A stretch of 64,000 nucleotides of DNA from Blepharisma stoltei. Taxonomy: Eukaryota > Ciliophora > Heterotrichea > Heterotrichida > Blepharismidae. The position numbers were made by a program, and so were the translations under genes. Of the stretch, positions 31,325-42,404 are shown in pieces. The first letter of the stretch is position 1, and the number at the start of each line of letters is the position of its first letter. Below the pieces are notes generated by a model. The model was not told where the DNA came from. It was given only the letters and a program-made list of their open reading frames with translations, and searched no databases. Where the stretch lies: positions 852,501 to 916,500 of the forward strand of contig CAJZBQ010000051.1 in NCBI GenBank assembly GCA_914767885.1, in the 5' to 3' direction.

Positions 31325-31364
31325 AGCTAAATTATACTGATTAAATGGAATAAATTCGTTAAAT

Positions 31365-33285
31365 TTAAACTGTTGGGTATGATGGTTGCATTTGGATACC
31401 ACAGATACCAGATCCTGCCTTGACTGCGACTCTGATGTATCCTTGTTCTCCCCAATTTTGACCCCAAGAGTTCTTGACTTTCCAGTATTGAGGAGAGTTG
31501 TTAAAGTTATAACCTACAACCAAAACACCGTGGCTTAAAGCTGTTCCACAATCCTTGGTAACAATGCCTCCTTTATAGTATTGTTAAATATAGTTAGCTT
31601 CAACTAAGGGGTCAGGAAAAAAACAGCATAGTTTTTTACAGCTGCTCTTTGAACCGTGGAAAAGGCTGAAAATTTCTTTTTTTTTCACTAATAGATTTTT
31701 AAAAATAATGGCATGCAAAAAAGTGTATAGCAAAAGAAAGAAAGCCATAGGTATAAATAATCAAAAATAAAATAAAATGCAAGCTAGGGTTGTTAACGAC
31801 TTACTAAAATATAATAATATATCTTTAATGCAAAATTATTAGCTTTGCTTAAGATGATTGTTGAGTTGGCCATTTCTATATTCGCCAGATGAAAAAGTTT
31901 TTTAACTCGTGTTTTCCACTTATCTTTTTGAATCGTTAAGGCGGTTGTTTCTCCTAGAGTCTTCGCTTATTTAGATTTTCCGCGATATTTCTTGCTTGGG
32001 TGTCTGCTATGAAATTCAAAAAAATGAAATCTCTGTTAGACTTTTAGCTCTTATGGAAAAATGCGACCCTGGATAAAATATAAGTATCCCGCTAGGTATA
32101 TGTTCGATGATCTAGTAATAATATATCTAGAGTTATGAAAAGAACTGGGCATTAGCGAGAGCATATCATATTTTCTTATTTTATTTTTTCCCTCAAAAAC
32201 ATCATACAAAATAACTGAATAATATGTTGCAAGTGCTTGCTTTGAAATTGATATATTATTTAGAACCGGGAATAATATAACTAAAATATTTATCTTCTTA
32301 AATATCTCTAATAGCAGGATTGTATGCTCATAAGTGCCTAAGAGAATTAGGAAAAAATATATGGAAAAGCTGCTGCACTTTTTTATATGGTTGCTCCAAT
32401 ATTTTAATTACTGATTTTGCATTTTATTTTCTGTTTTCTTTATTTATTATTTATATCCCTATGGGCATTTTTTTTCTATCCACATTTTACCTTAGTTTTG
32501 GCAGTGAGCCTGGCTGTTGAGCAACTGCTGCTTGTAATTGAGAAACATTGTCTGATGCGACGTCGGTGTACTTGCTAATGGTAGCGCTGACTTGGGAAGC
32601 TTTTGCCTTGTTGCAAGTGGCTTGGACTGCTGTGTAAGCATAGTTTGCTTCTGAGGTGATTCCTTGAGCAATGATGTATTTGAAAGCATAGTCAACAATC
32701 CCACCATTACAACCTTGATTTCCATAACTAGATGAGCAATCAACAAGTTCTTGCTCGGAGAGAGATACAAGGGTGTGTCCAGCAAGGAACCAGGCACCTT
32801 CTACAGATCCAGTTGTTGAGAAAGCCCAACAGCTGCCACAGTTTCCTTGGTTCTTGATGGGGTTACTGCACCTTTGGTGGTCCAGTCAACTTGGGATGGG
32901 ACTGAAACTTCATCAAGCATGACGACGTTGGTTGGTTCTTTTACTTAGCCTTGAATTCTGAGAAGCTCATGTCAGCGAATTGATTTACACCCAGAGTCCA
33001 AGAATTTCCAAGGCTGTTGAAAATGCGGATATAAGCTAAGTTGTCACGGAATATTTTGAATCTCATTCCGTATTCTTCATCTGACTCGTAGGATTTCTGG
33101 TATTTGTCCATGTAATCTCTGAATTCTTGCTCCTCAAAGGCAAACTGAGCAAGAGCTGGAGAAACTGAGGAGCTTGATACTGCAATTGTAGCAATAACTT
33201 CGACAACAGCTAGAAGACCGAGGACAGCAAAGACGGTCTTTTTGGAGGTTTTGGCTTGAGTGCCAACAGCGAAATAGCCTTCCAT
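31365..33285 (-). pseudogene. cathepsin L-like protease, copy 3 (broken)
   Basis: N-terminal segment 33285-32941 (anchor and propeptide) ends where about 23 bases present in copies 1, 2 and 4 are missing. A one-base loss near 32860 shifts the frame again just before the catalytic Cys. The middle part (32800-32515) and the C-terminal part (31590-31365) are separated by a truncated copy of the hAT-like element. Catalytic motifs are still recognisable but cannot form one frame. Confidence 0.88.
31606..32511. mobile_element. hAT-like element, second copy, right end lost
   Basis: Begins after CTTCAACT (31598-31605) with AAGGGGTCAGGAAAAAAACA, matching the left end of the copy at 25742, and stays alignable to about 32500 (shared AAGGCGGTTG, GCTTGGGTGTCTGCTATGA, TATGGGCATTTTTT). 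Its right terminus and target copy are deleted into protease sequence. Confidence 0.75.
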
Positions 33286-33634
33286 TTTGATTTATTAAAT
33301 TCAACTATTTTATGGAGTAAATCATGCGATTTGTTTCATTTTGAACAAAAATAAAAAAATATATTTGCTGCCTTTTATAAACAGGAGCTTTCTATATTTA
33401 AAAAGCCTAATGCATAAATTTAACTGAATTAAACTCAGTCTTAAATTGATTAAATTTTTTATTCAATATATTTTATTTTTAGAAAATTGTTGATACAGGA
33501 TATTCGGTATTTTAAAGCAGCTTAAATAGGCTTTATACCAAATATAAAATCAGAAATATCAAAAGAATTTTTGCATAAGAAACTTACGCAATAAACTTAT
33601 AGATTATATAATTGCAAAGATATTTGAAAGGTAT

Positions 33635-33800
33635 TATTGAAAGCAAATTTATAATTAAAATCGATCAAACAGTCCCTAATAGGTTAAATCGGTTTTTACA
33701 TAAAAAGATGACTAAATGTATACGATTCTTCTACTCATTTTAGCTTTAAAGTTCATATTAACTCAAAATTTAATATTTTAGCCAGAAATCCCAGGCTAAG
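33635..33800 (+). pseudogene. B9D1 5'-end relic 3
   Basis: Third relic of the B9D1 leader (TTATTGAAAGCAAATTTATA, GTCCCTAATAGG, GCCAGAAATCCCAGGC). It retains CAGAAATCCCAGGC, closer to the functional gene than relics 1 and 2. Cut off on the right by the bacterial-like segment. Confidence 0.82.
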
Positions 33801-33884
33801 AATATAAGCTATAACCCTATATCTAATTGGAGTCCAAAGTATTAACAAAATAAAGTACAACAAAAAGAAAAGATATTAGCACTG

Positions 33885-34541
33885 ATCTCCAGTTAGGGAG
33901 TATTCTGCCATTTAGCATATCGGCAGAAGTTATAGCCGTTTTTTCCGTATAGAGTTTAACATCGGCTACTCTTGAATAAGTATCGATATAAGTTTGAGTA
34001 TATACTTTACCTATGCCTTTGAAAGAACCTACATAATAGACATCTTGTGCTCCAAGATAACCTGGATGCTCCGTTTCTATCTCTCCATAAGCTTCTTTTT
34101 CAGTCTAAAACTTTCAGCTTCCGTAAGAAGAATACCATCTTGCGCCATCTTCTCTAATGCTACTAAGCGTTTCTTTAGATTGCTTAGATCATTTCTAAGC
34201 CATATTGATCTAACACCTCCTTGTGACACTAATATCTCTTTGCGTTTCAATTCATTAGATACGCGAAGTTGACTGTATGCTGGATATTCTATCGCCATAT
34301 CAAGCACTGCTTTCTCTATAGTAGGATCAACTCTGTTAGCTATTATAGGTTTCTTACGACTAATCTCGTATAAAGCTTCTTCGCCACCTGTTTCATATAG
34401 TTCTTTAAATCTATAGTAACTATCCCTACTATATCCCATGGCTTTATATGCGGATGATATACTGCCAAGACTCTTTGCAAGCTCAAGTAATACTAGTTTT
34501 GGCTTGATTATTTTTAAATTCAAGTTCATTTTAATCTCCAT
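33885..34541 (-). pseudogene. bacterial IS481-family transposase, truncated and frameshifted
   Basis: 34541-34090 encodes the N-terminal helix-turn-helix part (AYKAMGYSRDSYYRFKELYE, GGEEALYEISRKKP). After a frameshift near 34090 the next frame reads YGEIETEHPGYLGAQD then VYYVGSFKGIGKVYTQ and TYIDTYSRVADVKLYTEKTA, the start of the DDE catalytic domain of IS481/IS3-like transposases. It stops at about 33885, so the later catalytic residues are gone. No UGA-as-Trp codon is seen; the protein looks alphaproteobacterial (Rickettsiales-like), which is inference from memory of the family. Confidence 0.85.
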
Positions 34542-34649
34542 TTAATAATTAATTTAATTTATCTAATGTAAGATTAAGTTTAAACAAATTCAAAATTGTA
34601 TCATAATTTATTTCTATCTAACATAAGATCGTTCTTGTTAAATCTATTG

Positions 34650-35051
34650 TTATAGATAATCTAAATTATACCACATCCCATCTTCTATAATGTTCATTAC
34701 TGATTCCACATATAATGACTTAAGCTCAGCTTGTATAGATGCTATTAATATTTGTGTCTCAGCTTCATTTTTAGGTTGTTCACAAAGTCGTCCACTTAAA
34801 AGATGTGCGAATAGTTCTATATCACTCAGCTCTTTAACCTCGTGTGATTTATGTACACGATTCAACCACTCAGCAAGTTTGTATGATATCTCAGGTAGTT
34901 CAGATATTTGTATTTCCACTGGACTAGCGTTAATTATATTTATAAGAAATTTTTTCGAGTGCATTATTTTATGTAAACGAGTTAGTTTTGGTAGGATTAT
35001 TACCTCATGGTAATCTGCAATAACTTGTTTGAGCGTATCCGATAGCTTCAT
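34650..35051 (-). CDS. hypothetical protein of probable bacterial origin, 133 aa
   Basis: Continuous frame lying between the IS481 transposase and the nusA fragment, on the same strand, so probably part of the same transferred piece. Helical, Leu/Glu-rich (IELFAHLLSGRLCEQPKNEAETQILIASIQAEL), with no recognised domain. It could still be open only because the transfer is recent; expression in the ciliate is doubtful. Confidence 0.5.
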   Translation of the reverse strand: MKLSDTLKQVIADYHEVIILPKLTRLHKIMHSKKFLINIINASPVEIQISELPEISYKLAEWLNRVHKSHEVKELSDIELFAHLLSGRLCEQPKNEAETQILIASIQAELKSLYVESVMNIIEDGMWYNLDYL

Positions 35052-35089
35052 AATTTTCTCCCTTTTTATTATTACTTTCTATCACCACA

Positions 35090-35262
35090 ACTCATAAGAG
35101 AGCTGGATTGCAAAACCGGCTTCATCGCTTCTTCGTTTATGTTCTTCTGTTATCACATTGATATTCCAATAAGTTTAGAAGCTAAATGAGCATTCTGCCC
35201 TATCTTGCCAATAGCAAGACTTAAATTTTCCGGATATACAGCTCCTATAACTTATTAATGCA
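35090..35262 (-). pseudogene. nusA: fragment of bacterial nusA (KH domain)
   Basis: On the minus strand 35260-35170 reads AVYPENLSLAIGKIGQNAHL then ASKLIG; after a one-base shift NINVITEEHKRRSDEAG follows. This is the GKxGQN KH motif and following segment of bacterial NusA, where the consensus reads LSLAIGKxGQNVRLAS. Only about 55 codons remain. NusA is a bacterial transcription elongation factor and is not expected in a ciliate nucleus. Confidence 0.8.
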
Positions 35263-35344
35263 GACTAAAGTTTCAATGAAGCCAAAACTCATATATAAAA
35301 TTAAAAGAGAAAGCACTGTTTTAGTGAGAGAAAGGTCAATTGAC

Positions 35345-38300
35345 ACTTATTTTTTCATCAAATATTTTTAAATTAATTTTTGTAATAAAATCAATTTTTT
35401 CTCATAATTCTTCCTAAAGGTTTGCTAATTCTTTTAATTCAGATACATCACTTATGAGTCATAGATATGGTGTGGTTCTTTCGTAATTTACTCCAATAAT
35501 ATCTCTTAAATGATTGATAAAATCTCTTCTTTCATTCTTGTATTTGATACATATATTTATGCTGTGTTTCTCTGTTTCTTTCGTTTTACATAAATTACAC
35601 ATATCATTTTGATTAATATTTTGATTTTTCTTTGAGTGTCTTAGGGCTGTTAGAGTTTGTGCAGGTCCTGCTGCGTATCTTCATGCTGCTTTAATTCTCG
35701 CTTCACTTACCAAGTTTTTATTTAGATTTCAAAATTGCAGTTGACATTTAGAGTTAAGGTTAATCTCTCTTAAGAATTTGTACGTTTTTAGTGTAATCTT
35801 TTTATCAATTTCTTTTTCATGTATTTTTTGCCAGTATCTTTTAACTTTTAATTTGACGTCTTTCTTTCAGTCTTTGTTAATTCAATTTACTTCACTGTCA
35901 GAGTACCGATATGGTAAATTTAATTCATACTTGCTCAATAAATTTGCATATAAATCTTGAGTTGGTGTTATTCTGTCCTTTAAATTTTTAAGAAAATGTA
36001 ATGAAATTTCAGAATATGAGTTCATTTCATATATCTTTTGTAGAAATATCAATGATTTTTGATCAATATATTGTTCGACTGTAGGAATATTTAAATCAAG
36101 TAATATAGGCTCTATTGGTGTTTTGCTGTATACGTGGCAACATTCTCTAATAATTTTATTGAACATTCTTTGGATAAAAATAATTGCAGTTTTACTTCTT
36201 TTTCTTGAGCAAATTTCCAATCCATATGTGCATCTCGGAAGAAATATTGCTTTATAGCAGTTAATTAATGTTGTAGTTGGGATATTTAGCATTTTTCTAA
36301 TTGCTGGTATAAATGAACTACATGTACCTATTGCTTTATTTTTTAAATAAGCATATTGTGATTGATCTAAACCTGTTGATTTTAAATTTCCTTTAAAAAC
36401 AATTCCTAAGTATTTATATTTATCAACTATTGGAATTTCAGTTCTTTTAAAATGTAGTTTGGGTAATTTTTGGAGGGTATTTTTTCTGTTTCTATTAATA
36501 ATTGTCATCAATGCCGTTTTTTCAGGTCCTATATTTAAATCCATACCATTTTTTTCTGTTCATTTTTTAAGATTATTAAGAATTGACTGTAGATCCTCAC
36601 ATTTTCCTGTAATAAAAGCTGTATCATCTGCATATTGAAAATTTATTTTTGAGTATAAATTCTCGTTTTTAATTAATTCTAGGCTAATATCTTTTGTTAC
36701 ATTTTCAATATCATCGATATAGATATTAAATAGTAATGGAGAAATCGCACTTCCTTGTCTAACCCCTTTAGTAATATCGATTTTAAATGTTTCATTTCCG
36801 TTGATTATTAAGGTAGTCTTTTCTCCTTTAATCATCTGGGAGATTGATTTTCAACTATCATCTGTGACTCTCTTACTTTTTATCTTTTCCATGAGTTTAG
36901 TTCTATCCACAGAATCATATGCTTTCGAAAAATCTATAAAAAGTATATATGAATCACTCTTTTTCCCTTTATTGTAATATTTTCGATATTCTAAGGTATT
37001 TTTCAGTAAGAAACTTTGTGTTATGCATGATTTTCCTTTTCTAAACCCATGTTGTCTATCTGAGATCTTAACGTTCTTTTCAATTTTTCTTAGTTCAGCC
37101 TTGTCAAGAATCTTCATAAAACTGTTCATTAATGTTATAGGTCTGTGATTCTTCAGTTCTTTATGATTTCCTTTACCTTTATATATAAGAATAGTCTTAG
37201 CTTCATTTGCAACATCCGGTATACCATAAATTCTGCAAGTATTTAAAAAATGTGTTATTGCTTCTACCATTATATCTCCTCCTTTTTTTATTATTTCATT
37301 CGTTATATTATCTGGTCCAGGAGCTTTTCTGTTAGGCAAAGATTTAATAATATTCTCAATCTTTTTTGAGTTTCAAAGTTCATCTTCTAGACAACCTGCT
37401 TGTGGAATAAAAGATATCGTACTCCTAAATTGATCTTCAAATTCTTTTGTTCAAGATTGAATCTCAAATGCATTCATTGGTAAGACCAGTTTTTTTTTAT
37501 TCAATAATCTTTTTATTTTGTTTCAAGCTCCATAGGGATCATTTATGCATTGTTTTAATCTATTTTCACTTATTATTTCATATCTATCTAGTCTTTTTAA
37601 CTGATCAATGCATATTTTCTTTACTTTCCGTATTCTTTCAATAAATTCATTATTTTTCTGAGAATAGCAAAATTTGATTCATTCTTTGAGTTTGCTATTT
37701 CTTTTCCTTACTCCCCCCCCCCCTCCGTGAGCGAACAAAACCATTAGAAAAATCGCCATTTTTTGACACCAAAAACCCACCCTCCGTGAGTGAACAAAAG
37801 TATTTTTAATAGAAAAAATTTTAATAGAAAAAAATTTTGCTATATAAGTGATAATTAGTATAATGAAATCTAGAGCTAATTCTGTTTAAATTTTAAACAA
37901 ATTGCGTTTTAAAACATAAATTTTGCAAATTAAATTAGTATTTGCTTCCCAATTTTTGCAAATTAGGATTTTTTTTAAATTTCGAAAAAAATATTTTTTA
38001 TATAAAATTTATATATAAATTTTTTTTAAAAAAAAAAAAAATTACCCCCCTCCGTGAGTGAACAAAATTTTTTTGTTCGCTCACGGAGGGGGGGGGGAGT
38101 TAAAATTTTCATTTCTGGAGTTTTAAAATGATCAGGCTGTAATTTAGTTTTTAGAATAATTGATTCTTCATCTAAGATAGTCTTTATTTCGGTATAGATT
38201 TGAGAAGGGTTATTTGTTATGAAAATACCTTTTTCTTTGAATTTAAGAAAGAGTCTACTTTTAAAGCCTTCATGTTCATCTCCTTCTAGTTTATATCATG

Positions 38301-38947
38301 GAATAATTGTTTTTTGAGTTCTTAATGATATAATTATCGAAATGCGTGATAGGAGTAAAATATGGTTAGTATTTAATTGAGGGACTTCTATATAAATAAT
38401 TTCTGATGTTGAGTTTGAGAGAATGTAATCAATAATTGTGTGTGTATTATGACCTCTAAAAGTTGATATTTGCATATCATTGAGAATGTATAGATGAGAA
38501 TCTTTTATAAATTTAGAAAATATCTCTCCTGTTAGATCATCGATTTCAGATAAATATCCTTTTAGATGTGCATTAAAATCACCCAATAGTACTATTTGAC
38601 GTCTATCCTTTTGATTCTTTTGAATAATTTCTTGAACTTCTATGATAAAGTCAATATAGTCATCAATTGATTTCTTACTTTGGTGATTTGCTACTACTGG
38701 GGCATAAGCTACTATTATTAAGTAATCTTCAATTAATGTTGCTGTTATTCTATGATTGTTAGTTTCAATTGATGTTATTAGATTTGCAAATGTTTCATGT
38801 ATTAGTAACCCAGTTCCGCCTGATCCTCTGTTGCCAGCAATTGGCCCATTATTTCCAATTCAGATAAATCCTTGAATATATAAGGAAGTTTTCAGTCATG
38901 TTTCAGCAATTCCAAGAATAGAAATATCATTAGTAATCATTAAATTA
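35345..38947 (-). mobile_element. non-LTR (LINE) retrotransposon, 5'-truncated
   Basis: One frame runs from about 38943 to TAG at 35414 once an IES is removed; UGA reads as Trp throughout. The N-terminal part is an APE-type endonuclease (ILGIAETWLK, GSGGTGLLIHE, LLGDFNAH, IIDYILSN, LNTNHILL). The reverse transcriptase follows with motifs RKAPGPDNITNEII, GFRKGKSC, LFIDFSKAYDSVDR, GVRQGSAISPLLFNIYIDD, INFQYADDTAF and KYKYLGIVF. The C-terminal part has a CCHC-type knuckle (CNLCKTKETEKHSINIC). The first ORF and 5' UTR are missing, as expected from incomplete reverse transcription. It sits in repeat DNA also seen at 28.25 and 30.55 kb, which gives the empty site. Confidence 0.93.
37708..38099. mobile_element. 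Family A IES/MITE inside the LINE
   Basis: TTA at 37708-37710 and 38100-38102; direct pair on the left, hairpin on the right. Excision joins PEMKIL to RKRNSKLKEW on the minus strand, uniting endonuclease and reverse transcriptase in one frame. Confidence 0.93.
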
Positions 38948-39224
38948 GTACACCTATAGAAGATAAAGATAAAAATCAAAATAATCTGTGATCTCGATTA
39001 TCTAAGCGAAAAAATAATTCTTGACACTTTGTAAGTTCATTTAGTTCAGCTTTATCTATCAGCAATAGTGATTTTAGATGTTTTGCTAAATGATAATCTT
39101 ACATTAAGACATTGTGCTGACTATTAATTCATAAAATAATAATGATAATGATGATGCTAATAAGCAGATTTTTAAAGAAACAGCAGAATTTGCATTAAAA
39201 CAAAAATTTATGCTTTGGCTTTTC

Positions 39225-39470
39225 AAATTGGTACGCACTTCAATAGATTAAGATTTTCCACACCAGTATGAGAACTGGAAACTTACTGGGACTAAGCTAC
39301 TTCAATATACCCTCTTTACCAATTAAAAGACCAATGTGTAAGAAGTATATATACAAGTGCATTTTGGGAGCTAGAAGAAGAGTATATGAACTCTATCCAG
39401 CCTGCGGATAATGATGATAACTCTGCTGTTATAGCAGCAATTGGAGGCATTCTATCTTTAATAGCATTTT
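39225..39470 (+). pseudogene. surface-protein 3' relic 3
   Basis: Shortest copy of the 3' end (TTTCAAATTGGTACGCA, ...GAGAACTGG, then EEYMNSIQPADNDDNSAVIAAIGG and stop), with internal deletions near 39280-39310. The last 150 bases are nearly unchanged. Confidence 0.85.
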
Positions 39471-39511
39471 AAGCTAAATTATACTGATTAAATGGAATAA
39501 ATTCGTTAAAT

Positions 39512-40806
39512 TTAAACTGTTGGATATGATGGTTGCATTTGGATACCACAGATACCAGCTCCTGCCTTGACTGCGATTCTGATGTATCCTTGTTCTCCCC
39601 AATCTGCACCCCAAGAGTTTTTGACTTTCCAGTATTGAGGGGAGTTGGTAAAGTTGTAACCTACAACCAAAACACCGTGGTCTAAAGCTGTTCCACAATC
39701 CTTGCTAACAATACCTCCTTTATAGAGCTGCCAAGAATCTTGATTAGCTTCAACTGCGACTGATATTGGCTGTTGAGCAACTGCTGCTTGTAATTGGGCA
39801 ACGTTGTCTGGGGCGACATCGGTGTACTTGCTAATGGTAGCGTTGACTTGGGCAACTTTGATCTTGTTGCAGGCTCCTTGGACTTGTTGATAAGGATAGT
39901 TTGCTTCTGAGGTGATTCCTTGAGCAATGATGTATTTGAAAGCATTGTCCATAAGTCCACCTTTGCAACCTTGATTTCCATAAATGGAGTTAGATGAGCA
40001 ATCAACAAGTTCTTGTTCGGAGAGGGATACAAGGGTGTGTCCAGAGAGGAACCAGGCACCTTCTACAGATCCAGTTGTGGAGAAAGCCCAGCAGCTTCCA
40101 CAGTTTCCTTGGTTCTTGACAGCGGTAACTGCACCTTTGGTGGTCCAGTCAACTTGGGATGGGACTGAAACTTCATCAAGCATGGCGACGTTGGTTGCTT
40201 CTTTAGGTTGGAATTTGGTTGGGAGGTATTTATCCCCCTTTTAAGAACAGATACTTTTGCAAGGGTGCATTTTTTTTTAAAAAAAATTATGATGATATCT
40301 TTAAAAGAATTTTTTCGTTTTTCGGAGATTTAATTTTTTTCATAAGATTATGTTTAGAATGAAGCTGTCAAATATAATAGAAATAGCTGGATATCTTATT
40401 ACATCAATTGTTAATTATATATAAATTTAACCCAAAAAAATTTTGCTTGATATTAAAAGGAGGTGTTAGCCTTGAATTCTGAGAAGCTCATGTCAGCGTA
40501 TTGATTGACACCAAGAGTCCAGGAATTTCCAAGGGTGTTGAAAATGCGGATGTAAGCTGAGTTGTCACGGAATATTTTGAATCTCATTCCATATTCTTCA
40601 TCAGACTCGTAGGATTTCTGGTATTTGTCCATGTAATCTCTGAATTCTTGCTCCTCAAAGGCAAACTGAGCAAGAGCTGGAGAAACTGAGGAGCTTGATA
40701 CTGCAATTGTAGCAACAACTCCGACAACAGCTAGAAGACCGAGGACAGCAAAGACAGTCTTTTTGGAGGTTTTGGCTTGAGTGCCAACAGCGAAATAGCC
40801 TTCCAT
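39512..40806 (-). CDS. cathepsin L-like cysteine protease, copy 4 (352 aa, one IES)
   Basis: Same architecture as copy 2: signal anchor, propeptide ([34 protein letters not shown]), mature domain with Cys in NCGSCWAFS, His in LDHGVLVVGY and Asn in KNSWGADWGEQGY. Excising 40230-40465 joins FSEFKA to [12 protein letters not shown] exactly as in copy 2; net 1059 nt. It has CQGGL-like variation ([11 protein letters not shown] for [11 protein letters not shown]) and a two-residue insertion (SSNSIYGNQ). Divergently arranged with the intact B9D1 gene, which is the ancestral order of the duplicated unit. Confidence 0.92.
40230..40465. mobile_element. TTA-bounded IES in protease copy 4 (236 bp)
   Basis: TTA at 40230-40232 and 40466-40468. 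Ends TCCCCCTTTTAA and, inverted, CACCTCCTTTTAA, so related in style to families A-C but with its own motif. The paralogues at 29.56 kb and 27.26 kb show the empty site (GGGAGGTACTTAGCC). Confidence 0.93.
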
Positions 40807-40944
40807 TTTGGTTTATTAAATTCACCTGTTTTATGGAACAAATCATGTGAGGCTTATAATGTTTTGTTTATTTATCAGATATAAATATAAGATTACAATA
40901 AATCAGTAAGGTTTTATACACACTCGTTTCATATAATTTTTTAC

Positions 40945-41319
40945 TAACTCCCCCCCTCCGTGAGTGAACAAAAAAATTTGCTCACTCACGGAGGGGGTTA
41001 ATTTTTTTTTTTAAAAAAATTTATATATAAATTTTTAAAAATTTTTTTTATCGAAATTTAAAAAAATCCTATTTCACAAAAATTGGAACACAAATATTAA
41101 TTTAATTTATAAAATTTATGTTTTTAAATAGCAATTCGTTTAAAATTAAACAGAATTAGCTCTAGATTTCATTATATTAATTATCATTTATATATCAAAA
41201 TTCTTTTCCATAAAAAAATTTTTCTATAAAAAAATTTTTGCTCACTCACGGAGGGTGGGTTTTTGGGCAAAAAATAGCGATTTTTTCTAATGGTTTTGTT
41301 CACTCACGGAGGGGGGAAG
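40945..41319. mobile_element. Family A IES/MITE upstream of B9D1
   Basis: TAA at 40945-40947 and 41320-41322. Hairpin end left (CTCCGTGAGTGAACAAAAAA and inverted copy), direct pair right. It lies in the divergent promoter region between protease copy 4 and B9D1; the three duplicated relic loci lack it. Confidence 0.92.
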
Positions 41320-41596
41320 TAAGCTATTTTATATGTGAACCCAAATTAATTATTATTTAAATATTTAAGACTGGTTCAAATTTTATTATTTACTATTTTT
41401 AAATAGTTCGATATGGATAATTGGGTATTTTAAAGCAGCTTAAATTGCTATTTTCTTAAAATATTTGTATATAAAAATTAGAATATCAAAAGCGATTTTG
41501 CATTGCAAACTTACGCAATAAATTTAAAGATTATATAATTAAAAATAATTAGGAAGATATTTAAAAGGAATTATTGAAAGCAAATTTATAATCAAA

Positions 41597-42352
41597 ATGG
41601 ATCAAACTGACCCTAATAGGCCAAATCGATTTTTACCTAAAAAAGATGACTTCGTGTATGGTGACTCTTCTACTTATTTTCAGCCTCAAGGTCCAGATGT
41701 AACCCAGCATCCAATTTTGCAGCCAGAAATCCCAGGCCAAGAACTATTTGATATCTATAAGCGCCCTCCATCTCCAAAACTTATATTACCAGACGATTCC
41801 TACTTCTACATCAACGTTTCAGGCCAAATAGAATACGCCGATTTTCAAGGAGTTGACAGCTTATTTATGAAATATGATTTTGTTGCAGGTCCAGAATGGC
41901 AAATCATCTATGGCCAAAAATCAGGCGGCTCGCAAACAGCTTATAAAGCCCGTGGCAGCAATCGACGACTTGTATGAAATTTTCCTTTCAACCTCGGCTT
42001 TCGCAGTACAAATCTTAAAGGCTGGCCTCAATTAATCATCACATGCATAGGCGGGGATTTCTTAGGACGAGAAGTAATCAAAGGGTATGGAAATGGCCAT
42101 ATCCCTACACAACCAGGCCGCCACGAAAGGACTCTTTACATGTATCGTCCTAAATCCTCCTCTATTTTAGTCAATTTCATAGGAGCACTCAAAGGGAAAC
42201 TAGCTGAACTTATAGACCCGCCATCTACTTTAGGTATGGCTGATGGAAGAGAAGTCACCAGAATGGAGTCAGGAGGGTCAGTAAAAATTGTATTCCAAGT
42301 AAGCCAAACGAACATGGAGAAGTTTGGCTACTCTGTTAAATCGATTAGCTAA
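41597..42352 (+). CDS. B9D1: B9D1 transition-zone protein, 251 aa
   Basis: A C2-like B9 domain fills most of the protein: SGQIEYADFQGVDSLFMKYDF, VAGPEWQIIYG, SQTAYKARGSNRRLVW (the Trp is UGA), NFPFNLGFRSTNLKGWPQLI, GRHERTLYMYRPK. These match the ciliary MKS-module protein B9D1. It works with B9D2, MKS1 and tectonic proteins at the ciliary transition zone, expected in a heavily ciliated cell. A Pro-rich N-terminal tail of about 60 residues precedes it. No IES in the coding part. The 5' end has been copied three times upstream as relics. Confidence 0.95.
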
Positions 42353-42404
42353 TTAATTATTCTAATTGTAATTCCATTATATAAGTATCTGCTATTATTC
42401 AAAT

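Noticed and set aside
26463-32520. Two similar hydrophobic open frames (26463-26708 and 32320-32520)
   Set aside because: They lie inside the two copies of the hAT-like element, diverge by frameshift after about 25 codons and have no ATG context or domain; similarity follows from the repeat.
27067-40244. Plus-strand frames starting [13 protein letters not shown]-like opposite each protease
   Set aside because: Antisense shadows of the conserved catalytic-Cys coding region; they recur only because the proteases are duplicated.
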